Below, piece by piece: positions 38,493 through 50,984 of a DNA stretch of 64,000 nt. Origin of the DNA: Sindora glabra (lineage: Eukaryota > Streptophyta > Magnoliopsida > Fabales > Fabaceae); assembly GCA_020226215.1 (NCBI GenBank), contig CM035235.1, positions 53,597,511-53,661,510 of the forward strand. Reading direction: 5' to 3'. Both the position numbers and the translations under genes were made by a program. Below the pieces are notes generated by a model. The model saw only the letters and a program-made list of their open reading frames with translations. It did no database searches and was not told the DNA's origin. The first letter of the stretch is position 1. Every line of letters starts with the position of its first letter.

Positions 38493-38850
38493 AGTAAATA
38501 CAATAATTAGTCCCTTATTTATAAAAGTGATGACTATTACATTCCTTAAATTTCATAATTAACACTATTTATCCCTTATTTTTATTTTTATTATAATTGT
38601 TTGCTCCTCCATCCACTTATAATGTTAAAACGAATAAAGAATATTGAAGTTGATTGTTAGATTTCACCTCTGTAAGGTCAAATACATAATTATTTTTGTT
38701 ATATGCTTTCTTTTTACGATTTATTTTAGTATTATATGTGAAGGCTAGGATGAATAATTATAATAAAGATAAAAAAAAGACTAATAATGTTAGTTATAAA
38801 ATTTAAGAGATGTAATAATTGTTACTTTTATAAATGAGAGATGAAAATTC
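38493..38850. mobile_element. Foldback MITE with ~110-bp inverted arms, copy 2
   Basis: The arms begin TAATTAGTCCCTTATTTATAA on the left; the inverted right end reads TTTTCATCTCTCATTTATAA, and the arms pair through TTATAACTAACATTATT and TATAATTATTCATCC. It is the best-preserved copy of the family also found at 36,233 and 61,795. Confidence 0.75.
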
Positions 38851-39124
38851 TATTTGTTTTTCACAAGACAATTTCTATATAAAATTCTCATTTCTGTAAA
38901 TGAAGGATTACCATACGCCTCTATACATTATGATTAAAAAAAAAGTGATCATTAGAGTTATAATAGTAGAGGTAAATAATTTCTCTTTTGAAAAAAAGCA
39001 AAATTATCTTCTATCAAATTCATTACATTTAATATTAAATATGTCAACTATTTTCTACCATTTTAATAGTTTACAACTATATTCTAATAAAAGATGTTTT
39101 TAGTCAAAATAAATGGAGCCTAAA

Positions 39125-39540
39125 TTTTGTATTTACTCTTATTTAAACAAGTTAGGGCAAATTTGATAAATAAGACAAATTTATTTTTTATAGGTTTAGT
39201 AGGCCTATCAAATTATTCCATTTAATTATTGATATATTTATATATAACATAATATAGACATTTATAAATGTATATATAAAATATTAATAATATTTTAATA
39301 GATGTAATTAAATAATAGGCTTTATTTGACTATTAACTTATTTTTTACCTCGAAGGCTTTTGTATTTTTTAAATTTACTTATGCAAATGGAGTTTTAAAT
39401 AGATTAATAAATCAAGTCAAGACAAAGTTCAAATTTTAATGTTATACAAGTTAATAAATCAGGTCAAATTTAGATCAATATTTTACAAAATAGGCTTGAA
39501 CCATTCAAAATAAAACCTAATTTGACTTAACCTATTTCTA
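39125..39540 (+). repeat. AT-rich repeat, copy 2 of a ~450-bp pair
   Basis: Partner of 37,895-38,405 with the same block order (TATTTTTTATAGG, ATTATTGATAT, TTTTAATAGATGTAATTA, TTATTTTTTACCTCGAAGGC, GAGTTTTAAATAGATTAATAA). The copy next to it in each case is the foldback/dispersed element set, which suggests a segmental duplication of roughly 2-3 kb followed by decay. Confidence 0.45.
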
Positions 39541-39599
39541 CTTACAACTTTGATCCACATGTGAGAGAAATTTAATTTGATTAGTTAGAACTTTTCATG

Positions 39600-40380
39600 C
39601 TCTTCAGGTGGTGTTTGATTTGCAAAATCAAATATTTTTAGGAATTCCAACATCCTTAAGAATGTGATTCTCAGGAATTTTATGGAAATATAACATTCTC
39701 ATATTTAGCTTAATTAAAAATATTTTTAGGAATGTTATAATATTATATTTTAATTATTTTAAATATTTTCTAAAAATATTGTTTGATCGCTAAAAATATT
39801 CTCATTAAAATATGAACAGTTACTAGTAGTGTATTGTGGCCAATGATAATCAATAGGATAGGTGGTGGTGAGAACAATAGTCACTAATGGTGGTTAATAG
39901 TTAGTGGTGATCACTAGCCATAAGTAATAATTACTGATAATGGATAGTAATAAATAATGATAACTAATGATTATCAGTGGTAAGTGATAGTTAATAATAA
40001 TCACTAGCAATAGATAGTGATCGATAGTAGTCACGAACAATGAGTTGTGGTAAATAATGATTATCGACAATAATTGATAGTTGGTGATGTGTGGTGGTGG
40101 GTGATATTCACCAATAATATGTAGATATAGATGATAATGAACTGCGATGAATGATTAAGTAGACAAAATAGTTTTTTTATAATTAAATATTTTCATGTTA
40201 TGAGAATATATGCTATCTAGCTTCTCCCTTGAGAATTAGGAAAATATTAGGTTAAAAATATTTTTGAAAAAATTCAAATTCTTGAGAATACTTTTTTAAA
40301 ATTTATTAAATATGACATTTTCATATTTCCTTAAAACATTTTTCAAAATGTGAAAAAGATTCTGCGACCCAAATTTCACA
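39600..40380 (+). repeat. AT-rich dispersed element, copy C
   Basis: Third copy of the family at 1-740 and 36,870-37,660. It begins GGTGTTTGATTTGCAAAATC and ends with CCTTAAAACATTTTTCAAAATGTG and GACCCAAATTT. The core (39,820-40,140) is again made of GGTGGTGAT, AATAGTCACTA and GATAATGA words. The ends show weak inverted similarity, fitting a hAT- or Mutator-like non-autonomous element. Confidence 0.6.
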
Positions 40381-43300
40381 TTATAATCAGCATTTTTATA
40401 CATTAGCTTTTTTTTTTTAGCTATATTTGAAATTTTCAAAATTTTTATTCAACACATTCATAAATCAGCTCATATTTTTGTCCATTTAAGCTGTTAGTTA
40501 AGAAGACAACGTTGCAACTGGGGTGTTGTTAGTCATCAATAACGTCTAGAAGATTAGATAAATAATCAGCTTTCCGAAACCACCGTAGTTCAGTTAGCTC
40601 TAATGGCGTACGTTGCACTCTTGCAGGGAATAACAAGAGACAAGGCAACATTCCGATTGGATAGATTGACTTTGTTGTAACAAAGAAAATCCTGCAAAGC
40701 CAAGTGCACAATTCCACAACATAGGGGTTGAGGCACGCCTTCCATTTGCAAAAGCAAACCATAGTCAGTATCAAAACCCAACAAGTAATGCTACTTAGTT
40801 TCTCCCAATTGGATTCGCAAAGTCACAACACAATAAGTAAAAGCAGTATTATTTGAAGTTCAACTAGGAGTCAAATCCCAAATTAACTTCTGTCATAGTT
40901 GAGTAAAAGTAGCATTATTATAGTCTAACGTTGGTAGTTTCATTAGATGAGTAATTCATTATAAGAAGATTCGGATGCCAACGTTAAACCTCTTAAATTT
41001 ATGAAAAAAAATTGATTAAATTAAATTTAAGAATAAATTCTGAAATTAAATCTAAGATAATACCATCAGTCATAGCCAGGGTGGAATCTACTAATAACAT
41101 TGTGGGGGCAGTTGCCCTCACACACAAATTTGATTTTATACATAACTAGACATCCATGTGAACCCCAAGTTTATGCGAAAATCAAATCTGTTTCTATTTG
41201 CGAACTGGTTGTCAGTGAGGAAATTGTTCGACAAGTTTTTGCTGCAAAATTTGGATTAGTCACTATAGAATGTGAAAATTGTATCAGGACTAGAACTGAA
41301 GCTTCTCCAACCATGCTCTTTCTAAAGCAAAAGAACTTGGAAATTAGCCATTGTGTTGATCTAAGATGACGGTAACACTGGTTTTATTTACATCTTCATT
41401 TATTTACCTAAAGTCATAAGTTTTAGTAATGGAAAAAAGAAAATTTTTCTTTAAAAATGATTTTATCCAAAACTCTTCATATTTGACAATAAATAAATAA
41501 AATATTTTCTCTCATCTTAACATTTTATAATTATATTTTGTGAAAATATTTTCATTTGAAACTAGGAGAGCCTACATTGTTGAGGTGATTAATCATGCAG
41601 GATCATATTGAACATAATAGTGGTTAATGATTTTTACTGACGACGAGAAGATCTACTGCAATGTATTTCCCGTCAAGCAAACTGAGGCTGCACTTGGAGA
41701 GATCTAAACCGAAAGACTGTTGCGTTTTAATATTCATGATTCCATGAACTCAACAATGAAAAATATTGAGAATTATTAGCAGTTATACTAAGAATCTTGA
41801 TATCTTACAAGGTAAAATACCCTAACTTGAAATTCCATAAACTTATATCTATGGAAGGGAATGCTGAATGCGTACCGGTAATGTTGTTTTGTTTTTGCCC
41901 TTTCTTCGTGGACTTAGATCCATGGTTCGAACCGGAGTTTAATGCAAACAATTTGGTGAACAATTTAAATTTGAATTTTTACCAACAATTGGTTGGTTTA
42001 ATAATAATGGATCGAGTCTCAGGATGTTTTAGACTCAACAAGTCTTGAATTCCATTCTTGAAAGTGTTATTATTGAGAGAAATTTATCATTTATTACTCT
42101 CACCTCAAGTAGAAATTAGTCTCATACGAAAATAAGGTTTTTCTTATATCAATTTATCCTTGTGATTCCTGTTGAAGCATATATTCGAGAGGTGGGTGGA
42201 AGGCTGATAATTTCAAAATGGATTCCCTTAAGTGCAAATAAAAAAATTCAAATGTTTAATGAAAAGGAAAAATGTTATATCTGAACAAGCTAAACCAGAT
42301 TTTTGTTTCTATAAATATGAAAACCATCCCAGCCTTTTATATATAGAATTTTTAAGTTTCCTGTGTTTTCTTTCCAACTTTATATAGGTCATATAATAGA
42401 AAAATTTGTCTTCCTTTTTTTTTATTGTCAATACTTTTTGACAAATGTTAAGCGAACACATTACTAGCTCATACGCTTAAAGGCTCTTGATTGTACACAT
42501 ATTAAAATGGTTAGCTAAAAATAACTGAAGTCATTAGGAAATAATTACTCTAATGCTTGCGTGTCAAACAAAATAATCGTAATATTCTAATTTAAGGAAT
42601 TCCCTAAAACTATCCAAACATGTATCATAAGATCCCTTAGTTCATATGCGGATGGTCGTTAGTGGCCATAAGTAAGTTTAGGTGTGCCATACAAATCTCA
42701 TGATCACTTTAATACACTCATATAATATGATTAACCTGAGCTTAGGAAAGATCATGGCAGTCTTCAACGTTTGGTTCCGCTTAGTTTGTACTTGCAAGAA
42801 GTGATTTTCGATGTACATCGCTGCACTCAGATCATTCCAAGGGCATTCTCGTCGTTTCTGTTCTTTGTTAAAAACAATATATGTGGTGTGTCTAATTCTA
42901 TACAAGAATTTTGGTGTAACAAGTTGAGCTAGCCTAGAAGAATGAAAATGCGCCTATAGAATGACATTTTGTTGATAAATTTACCGATTGATAAAACAGA
43001 TGGCTCAATTGTGGGGTTAGTTAATTTCCCAATTAAAAATAAATAAATACATTTTCTTTACTTGTTTAATATTTATGGAGTGGATAGTTAGATATAAATA
43101 TATCAAATGATGCAAGCACTTTACGGAATCAATTTTTTGTTGCATTATTGCTGGAATAGCGTTTCCTCTGTTTCTTCTTTGATACCGTTTCCATTCTTTC
43201 AGTGATCGTAACATAAATTTGCAATATATTGTCATAGAATTCTTGACCGTAATAGTAACAACATCTGATGTTAGTGGAAGATTATATATATATTATATTT

Positions 43301-44125
43301 AGAGTTCAAATCATTTAATACATATACATAAAATCTTAAGTTTAAACTCAAAATATATATTAAAAAAAAACTTCTAAAACCATATCAGGTGTCATTATGT
43401 AATTAAAGAAGTCGGGGCGTAATGATTCAATCATACCAACTGTTATGCATGAAGCCTTCAAACAATTGCATGAAGCCAAAGTTACATTTAATGACATACA
43501 TGACCGTTAAGGCACACCCCCTCGTATGCACAACCTAGACATGGTAAATGTCAGTTGCACTTTCTATTAAGCATAACTTTCCTCACAAATACATATGACA
43601 AAATTACTAATAAAATGGCAATTTGTTGGTATGCTTATCAATTAGTAAATATGAGAGGAGGAGTTCAAATTCTCTCAATAGAGAGATTTTTAAAGTAAAG
43701 ATGACTATCTCTCATATATAGTTAAACCAAAAAATAAAACATAAATGACATAATTTAAATTGAATGATCCAACATATCTTAAAAGAGTTTATCTCAATTT
43801 AATTCAAACAATAACGTATGTGTAAATGCATGTGCAACAATTATGACATCACATTTTAAAACGTGAGCTAAATATGTGTGTAATCATGATGGAGTTAATT
43901 GGTAAAAGAATTAATTGTCCGTTGCTTTTGATTGAGAAGATTGTGCATAAGAATAATCTTATTTACTTATGTTTATAATTATAAAATATTAAAAATAAAA
44001 AAAATTACTATTTATTGAATGATACATATAGAGATTCGACAAAAAACGACATTCATTATTTTTAGGAGAAAGTTAGTTTCCAACTATTACCATATTATGC
44101 ATTATTTTCATAATCATAATCATCA
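40381..44125. other. Gene-free stretch with unidentified open frames
   Basis: No gene could be supported. Higher-GC islands occur at 40,540-40,800 and 41,080-41,380. On the minus strand 40,529-40,784 and on the plus strand 41,100-41,369 there are open frames of 64-89 codons, with no recognised domain and no convincing splice partners. These may be worn gene or transposon pieces. Confidence 0.4.
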
Positions 44126-44951
44126 GATGCTGGTAGAATTGCCATCCACTGGGGGCAAAATGGAAATGAAGGCACCTTGGCAGAAACTTGTGCCACAAGC
44201 GACTATGAATATGTGAACATTGCCTTTCTTTACTACTTTGGCAATGGAAAAACTCACTGCTGAACCTTGCTGGCCATTGCAGCCCATCAATCAACAGCTG
44301 CACCGCCCTGAGTGCCAACATAAAATCCTGCCAAGCTGAAGGCATCAAAGTCATGCGCTCAATTGGAGGAGGGCCTGGAGGATACACACTTGCTTCTTCA
44401 AAGGATGCAAGGCAGCTTGCAATTTACCTTTGGAACAACTTCTTTGGGGGCAAATCATCTTCGCGCCCATTAGACAATGCTGTTTTGGATGGCATTGATT
44501 TCGACATAGAAGGTGGGTCAAACAAGCATTGGGATGAACTTGCAAGGTACCTTTCAGGATATAGCAGCCAAGGCAGGAAGGTCTACTTAACTGCAGCACC
44601 TCAGTGTCCTTTTGCTGATGCTTGGCTTGGAAATGCCCTTAAGACTGGCCTTTTTTGACTAGGTTTGGGTTCAGTTCTACAACAATCCACCTTGCCAGTA
44701 CTCCTCTGGAGATATTGCCAATCTTGAAGGTGCATGGAAGCAATGGGTTTCTGATATTCCAGCCCGGAAATTTTTCTTAGGGCTGGCGGCACCTCCACAG
44801 GCAGCTGGGGGAGGACTTATTCCTATCAGTACTACTTCTAAAATGCTTCCAGTTATTAAGAATTGCACAAAAGTACGGAGGTGTCGTGTTGTGGTCCAAG
44901 TGCTATGATGATCAAACTGGTTATAGTTCTTCCATCAAAAGCCTTGTCTAG
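44126..44951 (+). pseudogene. Class III (acidic, hevamine-type) endochitinase pseudogene, GH18
   Basis: The mature-domain length (about 275 codons) and sequence of a plant class III chitinase are complete but broken. The start matches IAIHWGQNGNEGTLAET; the catalytic GH18 motif DGIDFDIE is intact near 44,490-44,515; then YLTAAPQCPFADAW, FYNNPPCQY and LWSKCYDDQTGYS follow. Lesions: a frameshift near 44,250-44,262 leading to TGA at 44261; a one-base insertion in the T6 run at 44651-44656, giving TGA at 44656-44658; a TAC-to-TAG stop at 44660-44662 in the restored frame; and another frameshift near 44,868-44,874. No in-frame signal peptide precedes the mature start (a TAA lies three codons upstream). 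Living members degrade chitin in the apoplast or vacuole. Confidence 0.93.
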
Positions 44952-46398
44952 AATTTATGATATTCACATTCTTATTATTGTATTTGATATGAATTTGTTG
45001 CATCAGTGCTTCTGTATGTTCTTATGTACACATTGAGTGTGCATATAATTATATTAAATAAATTATTCCTTTGATTCATTATGATTGATTGAAGTGATTT
45101 ATACCATTCTGCTCTGCTGGTTTTCATATAGAGACATGTTATTGATCAGTGTGTAACTTCCTGGGAGTTCATGATTTTACCTATGAAATGCTGGCAGTTC
45201 TAAAGTAAATTCAGAAGTTATTTATTGTTATTCATTATCTAATAACCACAGTTAATATCAGAATTTACCGCAACGTACCCTCAAACACAAACTGAAGTCA
45301 ACGTTTGACTTTTTCTTGTGCTAAAAGAACCATGAAGCAATTAAAAAGGAGGGACTAACTATCAAACATCATCAGCAGTTGAAAATGTATGGAATTCCTG
45401 ATATCTAGGACAGAAGTGCCTTATTTTCCCAAACTCTGCAAGGCTTTTTTCTTTTTAAAATAGTCACAACTTTTATGTCGATTTTGTACAAGATCAATCT
45501 TTGCAACTTCTACAAGATTTTATGTACAACAACTATGAAAATTTTGCCGACACAAAAATTTCCTGTATAAGCTACAACAAATTTTTTTGAAAAAATTGCC
45601 AGAAGTATGAAGAAAAGACTTCCATACTTTTTTGCGGCAGAGTTGTGGTGATAACTAATAGAGAAGCATAACGAAAATGAAATAGCCATTTCACTTCCCA
45701 GTTAAGTTGATGAGACCAAGAAGGATTCTTCTATATGAAGTAGGTCATGTTACAGTGTGCAAGCACCAACGCATTCTTTATAAATTTTGTGGCAAAAATT
45801 CATAATTCCATAAAAAATTTAAAGGAGAAAATAAAAGCTAATGATATAAAAAGATTAAAGAAAACTCGCATTAGTTTTTACTTAATCATCGCAGAAGCAA
45901 TTTTGTTCTTACTTAATGACATTGCAAATTTACAATGATATTGCTTTTGTTATATACAGTTACACTGCAAATTCACAAAAACAAATGAGCTGAGTTACAG
46001 AAGGGTTCAAAAATATGAAACAACTGGGTGATGTAAATCCAAGATCACAAAGATAGATATATACAAGGGCTTTACAAACTCTGCTGATTACAACAATGAA
46101 CAAAAAAGATCACCTCATATACTAGTCAATAATGCTACTCTTATTCAAACTCACTCGCTCTCACCTAATAAGACACGTGTGCATGGGGCCATAAGTATGT
46201 AGGTCACGCACTTGTGCCTTGTTAAGTGAAGGTGAGCGAGATTAAGTGATATTAACATGACTGAGTGAGCACATTAAGCCAACTGGGTAGACAAATCTTA
46301 GACAACTTTCTCTGTCCTGCGAGAACTCAAAGATTTAGTTCAATATTTACACTAACATGCATAACCCACATCGAAGATTTTAAAGAACTTCAGCAACA
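44952..46398. other. Spacer between the chitinase pseudogene and the DUF2358 gene
   Basis: No gene seen. The stretch next to 46,398 should contain the 3' UTR of the DUF2358 gene. At 46,147-46,250 a short imperfect inverted repeat (ACTCGCTCTCACCTAATAAG against CTCGCTCACCTTCAC inverted) surrounds CACGTGTGCATGGGGCC and may be a tiny foldback element. Confidence 0.4.
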
Positions 46399-48764
46399 TT
46401 AAGTCCACTTTGGAGATGAAGATATTTCAAAGTAAGTTGGTCTTGGCGTTGAGGGGCACCCAATAGACTGAATCATTTCTTCCACACGCAGCACTTTAAA
46501 CTTAGGAGGTGAATTCAGGGCAATGTTGTCAACCCGGTGCTCATAAATCTTGCCCTTCTTGTCAAGTTTATACTCAGATGTTCCGTCAAACCTACCACGA
46601 CTTTCCCATGGGATTCGGGGGATTCCATGAACTGTCCAGCGAATCATAATGATGTTCTCAACAGGCTGCCACACACTAATTATGTCAACCCATAAAGCCC
46701 TGAAAAATATCCTGCCATGGAATCGCAGTGCCCAGAAGATTGATTTGTAATTCTCGATCCCCCTGAATGTATTGAGAGGATCTTTTAATACGATGTCATC
46801 CCTGTAAAAAGCATTTATTGTAGTCAGAGCACCACTTAGCCTAACATAGTAAGAAGTCAATAATAAGAAATTAAAGGTTTTAGAAAAACCACATATCAAC
46901 CTTTGATATTCGCTACTAGGTACTAAATCATTAGGCAATCACACAATAACTCAAATGCTATATGTCTATTTCTATCACTAGAATATGCCATCCAACACAA
47001 TGACATTGTACAGTGTGCCAACAAGCAAGGCATCAAAAACAGAGAGGAAAAAGTCAAAATAAGCCTCTCTCTTCTTCTTTCCCCCTGTGCATTTAACACA
47101 CAAGCAGAAATATATTTCCATCTTGAAAGATTGGCACTTGAACATGGGGATGACTAGTCTTCCATCAGATGAATACGATGGCTGACAGAATTCTAAGCAA
47201 TGGGGTTATACATGGGCACATTGACAAAAATCATAATGAACTAGTCATTTCTTTCTTTTATGATAAAAGATGAAATTTTATTAGTCGGAAAGGAGCATGT
47301 AGAAAAAGAAGAATTGTCAATAAGGCATTCTCCTCAAACAAATAATAATGGGAAAAAAAAAGACATAAAAACAGAAGACCTCTTCAGTCTCGTTGCATAG
47401 CTCCCAAGGAAAAAACCTTGGAAGAAAAACCGTGTGCTGAACACCACGAAGATGTCATGAAAACAATTTTGTCCCATTCCCTTTAAATACCAGAGCATTT
47501 AGCTCCACCCAAAGACAGCAAAGAACAGCATACATTACCATAAAACTTACCCTCTTAATACCAGCCCATATTCCATAAAAGTCAACAGTAAGAAAATGCT
47601 CCAGCACATCAGGGTACAACCAAGATTCACCAAACACCAAAACAGTAAGGTCTTACTTCAAATGTAAGTAGCTGTTAAACAATAAGGAATAGATATGCAG
47701 ATGTTTCAGCACTAAAACTGCACTCACACCCATAAGAGGAGCCATATGCCATATGACAACATCTATACTTAATTATGATCAACTCCACCATTCACATTTT
47801 ATAATGTGACCTATATACATAAAATCCAGAATATGGTATATACATGAAATCCAGAATAGGACTCCTCCATAACTGATAACAGGGAAAGTAAGTAGAAATA
47901 TTGGAAAAAGGTGACGAGAGCTGTTAGAAAACTAGCACATATCATGCAACTTAAATTGCAAGATATGGGTAATCACCAAAAGCTCAAAATCCAGAGTATG
48001 ACTCACTTGCACAAGCTTTATTATATTCACTCCTACTTCAGCTCACTATGAGATATGATCATAAATAATTTCTAAGGAGAAGTCAACCCATACAATAAAA
48101 TTATTGTTTTTAAACAGAAAACAACAATTTCAACTCAACAAGTCTTAGAGAAAATGAGGAAAATTTTCAAATAATATAAAATTTGTTTAATTCCTCAGCT
48201 TTCAAATTCATCAAATGATTAAACGTTTCTAATAATTACCGTATCAATCTCCCAATGACACCTAAAACGTCTACTCTCAGTTGTGCTGAATCATTGATTA
48301 CAGACATAGGATACAAATTTTTCACAATATCTGAAACCCCATATCAACAAACACAAATTCTCCCTTCATACTCGCAGACTATGACGCAGAATTAAAATAT
48401 ATAAACAATCAAATCCAAACCTGTAGATGTCAAAACTAAGCTCCCTGTAGAAGAGCTCAGGAAACTCCTCTCTCAAAGTTCTAATTGCATAGCCCATATT
48501 CACATAGTAATTCTGCTTTTCTTCCTCCTCTTTGCTCGGCCGCGATCCTTGCTTCACGGGAGCCGAAAATTGACCGTATAACCTCACACTCTGATCAAAA
48601 TTCAAACCTCCAAAATCTTTCACTCTGCTTGAAACCTTTACTCCATTAACTACCTTAACATTTCTAAAGGGTTTAAAGCTTTGAAGCTTCCTGACCTTAG
48701 GGTTGGGATTGCAGAAAATTTTGCAGCAACCGGACATTTCCGGGGAATTGACAAGAAGAGCCAT
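46399..48764 (-). CDS. Plastid-type DUF2358 protein (NTF2-like fold)
   Basis: Two exons (48764-48421 and 46801-46399) join at a GT-AG intron of 1,619 bp and give 248 aa. The first ~50 residues lack a compact fold, are rich in Lys/Arg/Ser/Asn with few acids, and look like a chloroplast transit peptide. The conserved region runs from about residue 88 to 240 (NMGYAIRTLREEFPELFYRE, DIYRDDIVLKDPLNTFRGI, IRWTVHGIPRIPWESRGRFD, then YEHRVDNIALNSPP and CPSTPRPTYFE). These motifs match the DUF2358 family (Arabidopsis At1g16320/At1g79510 type). Members have no proven biochemical function that I know of; many are plastid proteins. ATG 48764 is used; an in-frame upstream GTG at 48800 would add 12 residues but is not a plausible plant start. 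The intron carries a LINE remnant. Confidence 0.9.
47240..47645 (-). mobile_element. LINE 3' fragment inside the DUF2358 intron
   Basis: The minus-strand frame ending at 47455 reads ...GIWAGIKRVSFMVMYAVLCCLWVELNALVF..., the pattern seen at the C-terminal end of plant LINE ORF2 after the zinc-binding domain. A likely A-rich 3' end lies at lower coordinates near 47,240-47,285 (TTTCTTTTATGATAAAAG on the plus strand). The fragment is 5'-truncated and lies in the same strand as the host gene, deep in the intron and away from splice sites. Confidence 0.6.
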
Positions 48765-49136
48765 GAGAATACTAAAGGTTTTTTCCCGTTTTTCCCCCAC
48801 AGAAAAGATGAAATCAAGGAAGGATCACGAGAAAAATGACATTTTCCAGCAAAATAACCAGGAAACTATCTTGGTTGTTGGTAAGAAGAAACAGGAAAAC
48901 AAACGACTTCGCGCGGATGACGATGAAGTTTTATGGTTTGGATAATTGGAATTGAAATTATTGGTAATTATCAATTAATTGGAAAAATACGCGATTAGTT
49001 GGATTTTCTTTCTTCCTTTTCATCCACCTTTTGCAAAATTGCAAATAAAAAAAATAAAATTACCAAGAATATAGGTAAGGCTAACCTAATTTTAGAGGTG
49101 TTTATTGGCCGTTACGATCTCTTCAACGGATCCGAT
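48765..49136. promoter_or_regulatory. 5' flank of the DUF2358 gene
   Basis: Moderately GC-rich DNA upstream of the minus-strand start. It should contain the promoter and leader. I see no clear TATA box or other element that I would commit to. Confidence 0.4.
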
Positions 49137-49474
49137 TTAGCGTCTGTTTTGGTATATTTTCATTTTATTTTTTCAAAAGTTATTCTTAAAATTAAAAATA
49201 TTTTTTATTTTTAAAAATTATTTTAAATTTTAATAAAATAATAAAAAGGGTTTAAATGAGTAAATAAGAAATGGTCATTTAATTATAAAATAAGCATTCA
49301 AAATAAAAAATAAATTAAGAAAATATAAAAATTTATTTCTATTTTTATTTCTAAATTTTACATTTAAAATTATAATTTTTAAAATTAAATTTCAAAAATA
49401 ATTTATCAAACAGAAATTTTCATTTTTTAAAAAATAAAAAATTAATTTTAAAAACAACAAACAAACATAACCTT
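49137..49474. mobile_element. Degenerate MITE of the GTGTTTGG...TTTTTAAAA family
   Basis: It starts GCGTCTGTTTTGG after TTA and ends CAAACATAACC before TTA, so a TTA (TWA-type) target duplication with eroded inverted ends is likely, as in Harbinger-type MITEs. Internal blocks (TAAATAAGAAA, AATTATAAAATA, AGAAAATATAAAAA) match the elements at 34,557 and 50,985. Confidence 0.5.
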
Positions 49475-50016
49475 AATTACCGATTTACAATTTTCACCCG
49501 AGATCACTTGATTAGAGCACTTTAACTCGTCTGGTTTGAACGCGGATTGTAAATTTGTGAAATTGTTTCTCCCACAAAAAGCAAAAGCTAAAAAAAATAA
49601 AAAAATAAAAAAAAATCATGATAACCAATGGAAATGGTTAATTTTGATGAGAACGACAACGTTTTATTTTAATTATTTTAAATTTCAAATTGGGCTAGAT
49701 TATGAGTGATTAAAAGTTTATAAATCACCTCTAATCACAATTCAAAAAATTCTCCAAAAATTCATCAATTTCAAATTGAGCTACTCGCTCAACCTATTTC
49801 TAACTGACAAGTTTCAAATTTAATCATTCAACTAGGAACGATTAATGAATTTGTGATCATCTCAGCTTAGTTTTATCCCTTAAATTGCTACTTATCTCAA
49901 TTTGATTTTTTTTATAATTTCACCAAGTTGGCTAGATTTTCTTTAACTAGTAAATAATAAACTTTATTATTTGTTATTCATTTATATTGTCGAAAAATAT
50001 TGACCCTTCACATGTG

Positions 50017-50192
50017 ATAATTTTCTAAACTTGATCCTCGTTGAATTTGTTGTCTAAATATATATAATTTTATAATTTAAATTTAAATTATATATTAATT
50101 ATTAATTAAAGTCAGAAATTTTATATATTATTTAATATATTAATTATATTATAATTTTTCTAAACTTGATCCTCGTTGAATTTGCTGTATAA
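50017..50192 (+). repeat. Short direct repeat of ~40 bp, 134 bp apart
   Basis: ATAATTTTCTAAACTTGATC plus CTCGTTGAATTTG occurs at 50017-50057 and again at about 50151-50193, next to the left end of the MITE at 50193. The second copy abuts the insertion point. Confidence 0.7.
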
Positions 50193-50816
50193 AGTTTTGT
50201 TTCGTGCAATTAACTGATAAATTAGCTGATAGTTGATAAGTTACTTAATAGCTGATAAGTTAGCTGATAGTTGATAGTTGATAGTTGATAAATTAACTAA
50301 AGTATTTCGTAAAATTAACTATTGAACTAACTGAAATTATAAAATGATATAAAAGGATATATTAATAAAAATATATATAATTAAAATAATTTATATTCAT
50401 CTAAAAATTAAATTATATTAATATAATTAAAAAGTTTAAAATAAAAATATAATTTTTAATATGTAATTAATTATATTTTATAAACTTATATATTTATTTA
50501 TTTATAATTTTTATTTTATTATTTATTATAAAATTATAATTACTTAAAATATAATTAAATATATTTTTTAAAAATTACTTAAATTTATATTACAAAAGAT
50601 ATGAGTTATAAATTAAAAAAAAGAATAAGGATAAATTTAAAAAATTAGTAGCTTATAAATTATAAGCTACTTTAGGTAACTTATTAAATCAAAACTTATA
50701 AGTTATTTGGGGTAACTTATAAATTAGTACGAAAAATATCTCTAAAGGCTAACTTATAAAGTATTGAATAAATTAATAAATTATAAATTAACTTATTTGT
50801 TGTGCGAAATTAAGCC
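50193..50816 (+). mobile_element. MITE with TAA target duplication, copy 1 of a pair
   Basis: The element is flanked by TAA (50190-50192 and 50817-50819). Its left end reads AGTTTTGTTTCGTGCAA and its inverted right end GGCTTAATTTCGCACAA. The interior is AT-rich with several GCTGATAGTTGATA words. It is about 624 bp and is collinear with 52,140-52,713. PIF/Harbinger-type by its 3-bp target site. Confidence 0.75.
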
Positions 50817-50984
50817 TAAATTTCATTCCGCACGGTTTTAATTCTCTCCAATCAAGTATCCTTTTATTCTTTCCATTTGTTCCATCTATTTATTGATTGT
50901 TCATGATCTGACTACTAAACTTTTTGTGCTTTGTGCTCTTGTCTCGCCGCTCATTTGTGTTTAGAGTTTTAGGTAGTAGGCTGC

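Noticed and set aside
46802..46938. Open frame continuing upstream of DUF2358 exon 2
   Set aside because: This is intron read-through; the AG acceptor at 46,802-46,803 restores the frame with exon 1.
48765..48800. Upstream extension of the DUF2358 frame from a GTG
   Set aside because: Plant nuclear genes start at ATG; the in-frame ATG at 48764 is followed by a plausible transit peptide.
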